From JAYTXL01 sp043742955 (lineage in GTDB: Bacteria; Verrucomicrobiota; Verrucomicrobiia; Limisphaerales; JAYTXL01), in contig JAYTXL010000234.1 of NCBI GenBank assembly GCA_043742955.1, forward strand, positions 1 through 20,310: a DNA stretch of 20,310 nucleotides, read 5' to 3'. This document shows positions 15,158 through 20,310 of this stretch, in pieces; the first letter of the stretch is position 1, and every line of letters starts with the position of its first letter. The notes under the pieces are model-generated. The model worked only from the letters and a program-made list of their open reading frames with translations. It had not been told where the DNA came from and ran no database searches. The position numbers and the translations under genes are program-made.

Positions 15158-16003
15158 TCAAGCTTGGTCGGCTGCGTCTCGGTTTCGGTCAGTGGTGTGA
15201 AATTCCACGCGATTCAACCAATTTTGCGGATTCACCTCGCCGTGCGGAATACTGAAACGGATGAGCTTGTAATGTATTTTGGCCAGGCCCTCGATGTTCC
15301 CGCCAAACGCGACATAACCAATCAAACTGCTCAGGCGGCGATACAACCGGATTTTGGCCGCGAGATGCGGCTGGCAACGTTTTGCGTCCTTAAAATATTG
15401 CGACCAGCCGATGGAGCCGCATACGCCCGCCGGCCCGAAATTTTGCGAGAGCAACACCCCTTCCGCAAAAACGCGCGCCGGACCGCCATGATGATGCAAC
15501 ACATCATGAAACGCCACAATCGCGCCGTCCGCCAGGAAGGGCGAAAACAAATCAAAGTCTGTCTTCGTGCCGGCATGGGTGTGGTCGCCATCAATCCACA
15601 AAAGACGAATCTTTCGGTTCTTGTCCCATGCTTTGGCGAGTTCAGAGGAGAATTGCTGGTGAAATTCGACGTTCTTTTCCACACCGGCCCGCTTGAGGTT
15701 GGCCTGAAAATCGTCCCAACCCGAAGCCTTGCCGCCGAGGTGTGGATCTGTAATGGAGGGCGAGGTCAGCGGATCAACCGCCACCACGCGCGGGGAAGAC
15801 GTCAACTCCGCGCCTTTGGCCAGCACGATCGTCGATTTACCCTTGAAGCTTCCGATCTCCAAAATTTCTCCCGTCGTGGTGGGCACCGTCGCGAGCAGAA
15901 ATAACAGCCGGATTTCCTTTGGGGTGAGCTGGCCTTCCACGTTCGTGACCTGGCGCAGGACCTGGGCGGTGCTGTTTTCAAAATTGACCGGCAATTGCTT
16001 CAT
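15158..16003 (-). CDS. Methyltransf_24 family SAM-dependent methyltransferase
   Basis: A 281-residue protein. After VEGQLTPKEIRLLFLLA comes the SAM motif GEILEIGSFKGKSTIVLAKG at about residues 45-64. LLWIDGDHTHAGTKTDFDLF at about 134-153 and GAIVAFHDVLHHHGGPARVF at about 160-179 supply the acidic and histidine residues typical of the metal-assisted Methyltransf_24/cephalosporin hydroxylase-like group. The substrate is unknown; in such clusters these enzymes often modify glycans. A degenerate second copy of this gene lies at 17191-17591, which suggests tandem duplication around the GT4 gene. The start lies 15 nt after the GT4 stop, so the two genes are probably cotranscribed. Confidence 0.88.
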   Translation of the reverse strand: MKQLPVNFENSTAQVLRQVTNVEGQLTPKEIRLLFLLATVPTTTGEILEIGSFKGKSTIVLAKGAELTSSPRVVAVDPLTSPSITDPHLGGKASGWDDFQANLKRAGVEKNVEFHQQFSSELAKAWDKNRKIRLLWIDGDHTHAGTKTDFDLFSPFLADGAIVAFHDVLHHHGGPARVFAEGVLLSQNFGPAGVCGSIGWSQYFKDAKRCQPHLAAKIRLYRRLSSLIGYVAFGGNIEGLAKIHYKLIRFSIPHGEVNPQNWLNRVEFHTTDRNRDAADQA

Positions 16004-16018
16004 GCGATGAGCGCGAAC

Positions 16019-17182
16019 TTAAACAGGTCTCAGAGTGTTGTATAGTTGCAAAACATTCCTAGCCATGGCCGGCAGTGAAAAGCTGGCGGCAATTTTTGCA
16101 TGAAGTTGACGGCGCTGTTCCAGGTTCAAACCCGCTTTTTGCGACCAAGTCCTCATGGCTTGCGCCAGTTCATCAATCAACTCCGGTTTCACCAACTGGC
16201 CGTAAGCGCCCAGGGCAAAAGCTTCCGGGATGCCGTCCAGCGCCGATGCGATCACCGGCTTGCCGCACGCATGGGCTTCGCAGACGACCAAGCCGAGCGC
16301 CTCGGTCCCAACTTGCGGATGCACCAGGCAATCCAGCGCGTTCATCACGCGCGGCATGTCCGCAAAATAGGGCGTGAGCCAGGCCTTGCCCTGCAATCCC
16401 AGTCGTGTGATGTCTGCCTGCAACACCTCCGCCATGTTGCCCCGGCCGATGATGAGAAAACGGGCCTGCGGAATTTGTGCGTGAATTTTTGCGGCGGCTT
16501 CCAAAAATTCGCGCTGCCCCTTGCCGCGAGGCAAACTGTAGCCGCCCACCACCGCAAAGGCGAAGTCGCCCGGTTTCAGGCCCAGTTCCGTCCGGGTGTC
16601 GGTGGCATGAAGCGGGCAAAAGCGCGTGGTGTCGATGCCACCATGAATCACCTGGATTTTGGAGTGATCGCCCAGCAATGGCGGACGGGCGCGACGCTCC
16701 AGTTCCGGAGAATTCGGCTCATAAACGCCTGTGCGCAGCACGGTGGCTGTGAAGTGGGAAACCGCAATGAGCGCATCGCATTGTCCGAGCAGAAAACGGC
16801 GGCTGAACCAGGAACTGGGACTTTTGGCCATGTGCCGCGTCAGCACAATTTTCGGATTCATGCCGGAAAGCCGCGCCGCCAAAATCGTCGGCCAAAGATC
16901 GCGTCCGTGGTGGCCGTGAACAATTTGGATTCGTTCGTGGCGAATAAATTTCGCCGAGTTGAAAATGAATTTTAATTTGAGCGGACCTTCGGGCGGAGTC
17001 GTGTGAAAAGGAATGTTCAGGCGGCGGATGATATTTGAAAATTCACGCCCGTCCGGGCCGGCCACCCATACTCTATGTCCGGATTGTTGCAAACCGAAAG
17101 CCAGCTTCACGCACTGGTCATCTGTGCCGCCGCCGGTGAGCAATGAGTTTAGATGCAGGATTCGCAAGGGCGTAGTGTCCAT
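16019..17182 (-). CDS. Glycosyltransferase family 4 (GT-B fold)
   Basis: A 387-residue retaining glycosyltransferase. The N-lobe reads LRILHLNSLLTGGGTDDQCV, with the glycine-rich loop, and later IVHGHHGRDLWP. The C-lobe has VIHGGIDTTRF, AVVGGYSLPRGKGQREFLEA, and the E-x7-E donor motif in TEALGLVVCEAHACGKPVIA at about residues 293-312. The start at 17182 (MDTTPLRI) is preferred to the longer frame from 17212: the first ten codons of the longer version lie over the tail of the adjacent methyltransferase remnant, whose other-frame reading GCCGSTG is homologous sequence. The enzyme acts in the cytoplasm; donor and acceptor are unknown. Confidence 0.9.
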   Translation of the reverse strand: MDTTPLRILHLNSLLTGGGTDDQCVKLAFGLQQSGHRVWVAGPDGREFSNIIRRLNIPFHTTPPEGPLKLKFIFNSAKFIRHERIQIVHGHHGRDLWPTILAARLSGMNPKIVLTRHMAKSPSSWFSRRFLLGQCDALIAVSHFTATVLRTGVYEPNSPELERRARPPLLGDHSKIQVIHGGIDTTRFCPLHATDTRTELGLKPGDFAFAVVGGYSLPRGKGQREFLEAAAKIHAQIPQARFLIIGRGNMAEVLQADITRLGLQGKAWLTPYFADMPRVMNALDCLVHPQVGTEALGLVVCEAHACGKPVIASALDGIPEAFALGAYGQLVKPELIDELAQAMRTWSQKAGLNLEQRRQLHAKIAASFSLPAMARNVLQLYNTLRPV

Positions 17183-17190
17183 GGAGCGTT

Positions 17191-17591
17191 TCAACCGGTG
17201 GAACCACAGCATCCCGCCGCGCCGAAGTGCGGCGAGAGCAGAATGTCCTCGGCGAAGACGCGGGCCGGCTCGCCATGGGAGTACAATACATCGTGCATTA
17301 CTACAATCGAGCCGTCCGCTAGAAATGGACTGAAGAGGTCAAAGTTCGTTTTCGTGCCGCGATCACTGCCGCCACGCCATTAACGCCCTCGAGCCGCGCG
17401 GCTAGGGCCAGCACAATGGTGGAGGGGCCCTTGAAAGTGCCGATTTCAAGAATTTCGCCGACGAGGGTGGGCGCGGCCCCGAGCCAGGCAAGGCAGGCGA
17501 TTTCCCGTGGTGTCAACTGCCCCTCCACGGTATTCACGCACTTATGGATGTTATCGAGAACGGGCTGAAATAGAATTTGGCTAGGAATCAT
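17191..17591 (-). pseudogene. Degenerate Methyltransf_24 paralog (internal deletion, frameshift, 3' truncation)
   Basis: From the ATG at 17591 one frame reads VEGQLTPREIACLAWLGAAP and GEILEIGTFKGPSTIVLALA, clearly homologous to the intact protein at 15158-16003. Just after NGVAAV the reading continues only in another frame as GTKTNFDLFSPFLADGSIVV, then MHDVLYSHGEPARVFAEDI, and ends GAAGCCGSTG at a TGA at 17191. Aligned to the intact copy, about residues 77-143 are missing, which removes the WIDGD motif, and everything after about residue 199 is gone. The product cannot be an active methyltransferase. Its 3' edge lies next to the GT4 start, so the truncation probably happened when the present gene order formed. 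Confidence 0.85.
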
Positions 17592-17604
17592 GAGCAAAGG
17601 GAGT

Positions 17605-18399
17605 TCACGCTAGTGCAGTCGGGTCACGAAGGGAAGTCGCCTCAATGGCTGGACCGCGTTTCCGCAACAGGAACCGTAAATGCGCCCGGTGGTAAAAGCA
17701 GGAGGCGTGAACGGTGTCGAAGCCGAGTTGGTCACCGAGAAGCGCTGCCGTCCGCGGCGAAAAATACCAGAGGTGATCCGGCGGCCCGAGGTATTTCCAG
17801 TCCTTGCCGGCGAGGCGTGCCTTAAAATGAGTGATGCACGGAGTGACCGCAAAAAACAATCCGCCCGGGCGGAGAATCCGATGGATTTCGGTGAAGGTTT
17901 CGCGCGGATCGTGGAGGTGTTCGACCACATGTATGGCGACGATCACATCAAAGAAGTCGGCGGGATACCGGCTCGACTCTAGATCACCCAGACGGGCATC
18001 CAAGCCGATCGAGCGCGCGTATTCCACTGGCCCCTTTTCATAGTCCAACCCGGTCGCTTCAAATCGCCGCGATTTGGCCGCCGCACTCAGCAGGTCGCCC
18101 TGCGAGCAGCCCAATTCCAGCAGTCGGATGCGCTGGTTTTGGACGGAAAAGAGGCCAAGAACTTTCAACAGCAGTGAGTACTTTAGTCGGCGACCTACAT
18201 TCGTATGCGGAACATAGGGCCGATCGCTGTAGAGGTCGGGTTTGGCGTAGTGCAGATTCAGTTCGGCCTTGGTGGGAACCGGATCGCAAAAAACAAAACT
18301 GCAATTGTGGCACCGCACCACCCAGTAATTGTTTACGTGATGCAGTTGTTCAAGGTCACGACCGCCGCAGATGAGGCATGACTGGGAAGGGTGTGCCAT
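17605..18399 (-). CDS. Zinc-ribbon class I SAM-dependent methyltransferase
   Basis: A 264-residue protein. An N-terminal zinc ribbon (CLICGG at Cys8/Cys11, CHNC at Cys30/Cys33) precedes the SAM domain, with LLELGCSQGDLL at about 93-104, FDVIVAIHVVEHLHDPRETF and IHRILRPGGLFFAVTP. GPPDHLWYFSPRTAALLGDQ near the C-terminus is typical of this group (Methyltransf_23 with zinc ribbon), common in O-antigen and capsule clusters. ATG at 18399 is chosen; the frame extends to a TTG at 18432, a poorer start. It is the first gene of the minus-strand glycan run, and sits only 66 nt from the end of the insertion sequence. The acceptor is unknown. Confidence 0.88.
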   Translation of the reverse strand: MAHPSQSCLICGGRDLEQLHHVNNYWVVRCHNCSFVFCDPVPTKAELNLHYAKPDLYSDRPYVPHTNVGRRLKYSLLLKVLGLFSVQNQRIRLLELGCSQGDLLSAAAKSRRFEATGLDYEKGPVEYARSIGLDARLGDLESSRYPADFFDVIVAIHVVEHLHDPRETFTEIHRILRPGGLFFAVTPCITHFKARLAGKDWKYLGPPDHLWYFSPRTAALLGDQLGFDTVHASCFYHRAHLRFLLRKRGPAIEATSLRDPTALA

Positions 18400-18465
18400 A
18401 ACTGTGAGGAATTTGTCACGACGCGCGGGCAAAGCAAGTATTCTAATCCGCCGTGCGGCCGCTGT

Positions 18466-18485
18466 CAGGGCTGTTCTAAAGTCGC
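18466..18485. repeat. Probable terminal inverted repeat of the insertion sequence
   Basis: The sequence beginning CAGGGCTGTTC has the CAGGG start commonly seen at ISAs1-family ends, and overlaps the transposase stop. The partner repeat lies outside the window, so neither the exact length nor a target-site duplication can be confirmed. Confidence 0.5.
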
Positions 18486-20285
18486 ATGAGGGTGCCGATG
18501 GCTAAACGGATGACGTGGCCGATGCGTCGGCTCATTAGATCCCTGAAGGTGGGGAAGGTTCGATCCCGCTTGCAACGCTGGCGGCGTTTCCAGGCACGAT
18601 ACTCACCCTGAACGGCACGGCGCAGGACACCCAGGACGGTGGCGGAGACGGGATGGCGCACGCGGCACAGATCCTCCCCCGCACTGACATCCAGCGGATG
18701 GTGCGTACCGTTTTCGATGCACCAGTAAAGCCGAACCAACTCCAACAACCGTTCTGGAGTGGCTTGTTCTGCGGTCAAGCTGGTGATGATCCAAACTGTC
18801 TCCACTTCCTGCTGGCCGCCCTTGATTTGTCGAATGCGGTCAACCCGCGCCACTTGGGCGGCGTGGGGAAAGCACATCTTGGTCGGCGTGGTCGGCGCGA
18901 CCTCAAGGCCGCGCCACTCGATTCGACCATGACCCGGATCGACCGTCATCCACTGCGGGGGAAAAATTCTCCGGCAGGGAGATTTGCGCTTGGCGTTGCA
19001 CGGTCGGTTGGTTGCCTTTGACCACCATCACGTAATCTCCTCCCCCCTCCTGCACCACCGTGTGCGCGGTCTCCACCTGGGTGTGGAGGGCATCCATCAA
19101 GGCAATCGTGCCGTCCAAATCCAGTCGCTCCAGCAACGTCCGGCCGGCCGGGATTTCGTTGCTCTTGTCGGCCACCGCTTCGACGCCCAAGGTTCTTCCG
19201 CTGCGAGCGTTGATGGCTCCGACCAGTTGCGTGCCGCCACTGCCACGCAACGCCTTGCCATCCAGGACGACCACAGCGCCATCCGCACCGCCCAGGCGGG
19301 CCTTCTGCCAGGCCCAGATGGCTTGTTGGAATTCCCGAACCGGCACCGCTTTGAGCACCCGGTAAACACAGTTCTCCGTCGGCACGGCATAGTGTTTGAT
19401 GCGCCGGTTAAACCAACAGCCAAAGGCCGCTCGCTGCGTCGGAGTCAAATCCTTGGCGAAGAGCACAATGCCCCGGTGCCCGCCCCGCCCCCCGGCCAGC
19501 AGATACGCAAAGGTAATCGTGAGCACCGTCGCCTGTTTGTGGCGCCGGCCGTGGACGCTGCGGCTTTCCGGCACCCACGCCTGAAGCATCGCCCGCAACT
19601 CCCGCCCCTGTTCATTGGAAAACAAGCACCCAGGACGAACCGGGCGTTCATACTCAGCCAACGCGTCGGGCAGGACCCGGCTCCGGAGTTTGCGCGTCGC
19701 GTGTTTGACCAGTTCGCACACGAAAAGTTGCTTGGGCCGGTCATGCACCTGGTAAAAATCCTCGGCCACCCGCTTGAACCCAGCGGTGCTACCGACGGCC
19801 TGCCACCCCGTGGCTTTGTAACAGGTGCCGTGGAAAAGTTGGAGATCCACAAAACTTTCAGCCACCAAAATCGGGTGACCGTAGGCCTTGTGCCAGTCCG
19901 CAGACAATCTCCTCAGATTGAGCCCCAGCACATAACTGGCCAGGTTGGGATGCGCTCCGGGTTGGCTCAACAGGCAGTAACGCGCGTTGTTGGCCACCAA
20001 TTGTAACCGCCCTCGTCGCTGATTGGCATTCCACCCAATCCATCCGTCTCGTCCTTTCAAGTGGTAGGCCGCCGCCGACCAACCCACCAAGGCGAGCCAC
20101 TTTCCACGGTGTTCAGCCACATAACGAAGTTGTTCTCCCACCAGCTTCGCGTTGCCCAGCTAGTGGTGCTCAATAACCAACTCGTTCCAGCGCCCTTCCT
20201 CTTCGGGCAACACCAGCCGAAACTCGACCTCACTCAGAAAACTCGATTCCTCTGGATCACTCACGCCCAATTCCTTTTTGCTCAT
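18476..20285 (-). pseudogene. DUF4338-ISAs1 fusion transposase, broken by a stop and a frameshift
   Basis: From the ATG at 20285 the frame reads MSKKELGVSDPEESSF. It meets TAG at 20160-20162 (codon 42), where relatives would have an aromatic residue before LGNAKLVGEQLRYVAEHRG. The next roughly 170 residues are a DUF4338 domain (RDGWIGWNANQRRG, LVANNARYCLL, ESFVDLQLFHGTCYKATGW). An ISAs1-type DDE domain follows: VVLDGKALRGSGG (first Asp) and TIALMDALHTQ (second Asp). A one-base excess in the run at 18957-18966 (TTTTTCCCCC on the coding strand) then shifts the frame. The new frame gives GHGRIEWRGLEV and YWCIENGTHHPLDVSAGEDL (the Glu), and ends at 18476. Full length would be about 600 residues, against about 370 for plain ISAs1 transposases. 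Confidence 0.85.
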
Positions 20286-20310
20286 GCCACCGTGCAAAAC
20301 AAATTTTGCG

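Larger units (their letters stand above)
18466..20310 (-). mobile_element. ISAs1-like insertion sequence, partial and inactivated
   Basis: The element is recognised by its ISAs1-type DDE transposase gene. The transposase-3' end is placed at 18466, where CAGGGCTGTTCTAAAGTCGC begins; ISAs1 ends commonly start with CAGGG. The stop codon of the transposase (18476-18478) lies within this end. The other end is not reached: the transposase start is at 20285, and sequence up to 20310 shows no matching terminal repeat, so the element continues past the window. Both breaks in the transposase gene indicate a dead copy. It lies directly upstream of the minus-strand glycan run, in the same orientation. 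Confidence 0.75.

Noticed and set aside
15101..15904. Long + strand open frame opposite the Methyltransf_24 gene
   Set aside because: The minus-strand reading carries the SAM motif and the WIDGD motif, and the + strand reading has none.
16100..16975. Long + strand open frame of 291 codons opposite the GT4 gene
   Set aside because: It lies antisense to a clear GT4 enzyme and shows no protein-family signal; GC-rich codon use leaves antisense frames open.
18984..20006. 340-codon + strand frame inside the insertion sequence
   Set aside because: It is antisense to the transposase, whose DUF4338 and DDE motifs are clear. There is no sign of a passenger gene.
1..20310. CRISPR arrays, tRNA or rRNA genes
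   Set aside because: No spaced direct repeats, cloverleaf-like segments or rRNA-like blocks were noticed on reading; a covariance-model scan was not possible.

Overview
The window looks like a chromosomal stretch of a moderately GC-rich environmental bacterium, most likely a member of the Verrucomicrobiota or a close PVC relative. That placement is an inference from gene style: the cupin and single-cluster ferredoxin types, the scarcity of Shine-Dalgarno sites, and the abundance of FkbM-type methyltransferases. No RNA gene or other marker is present to prove it.

Positions 1-3200 (+ strand) hold the 3' part of a cupin/phosphomannose-isomerase-like gene, a tightly coupled AAA ATPase + DUF4276 pair that resembles a defence-type module, a short unidentified gene remnant, and a small 4Fe-4S ferredoxin with a clear intrinsic terminator.

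Positions 3360-18400 are a glycan-biosynthesis island. A polysaccharide deacetylase (-) diverges from a nine-gene + strand run (4351-13058): GT2, FkbM methyltransferase, class I methyltransferase, GT2, TylC3-type sugar C-methyltransferase, GDP-mannose-4,6-dehydratase-like SDR, FkbM methyltransferase, an unassigned GT-A-like protein and a GT10 fucosyltransferase. Most of these genes overlap or nearly abut, so they probably form one operon. A convergent minus-strand run (18399-13170) carries a zinc-ribbon methyltransferase, a wrecked Methyltransf_24 copy, a GT4, an intact Methyltransf_24 enzyme, the 5' stub of an MBOAT O-acyltransferase gene, a third FkbM methyltransferase and a second GT10. The two arms meet tail to tail as FkbM-(X)-GT10 / GT10-FkbM. 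In total there are six likely glycosyltransferases and seven intact methyltransferases, with no flippase, polymerase or export gene in view. The set fits making and decorating (fucosylation, O- and C-methylation, deacetylation) a surface glycan, with transport encoded elsewhere.

Positions 18466-20310 are a partial, inactivated ISAs1-like insertion sequence. Its transposase gene fuses an N-terminal DUF4338 domain (the family of Druantia DruA) to an ISAs1-type DDE domain, and is broken by an in-frame amber codon and a frameshift in a homopolymer run. Together with the two pseudogene remnants it marks the right-hand side as an actively rearranging region.
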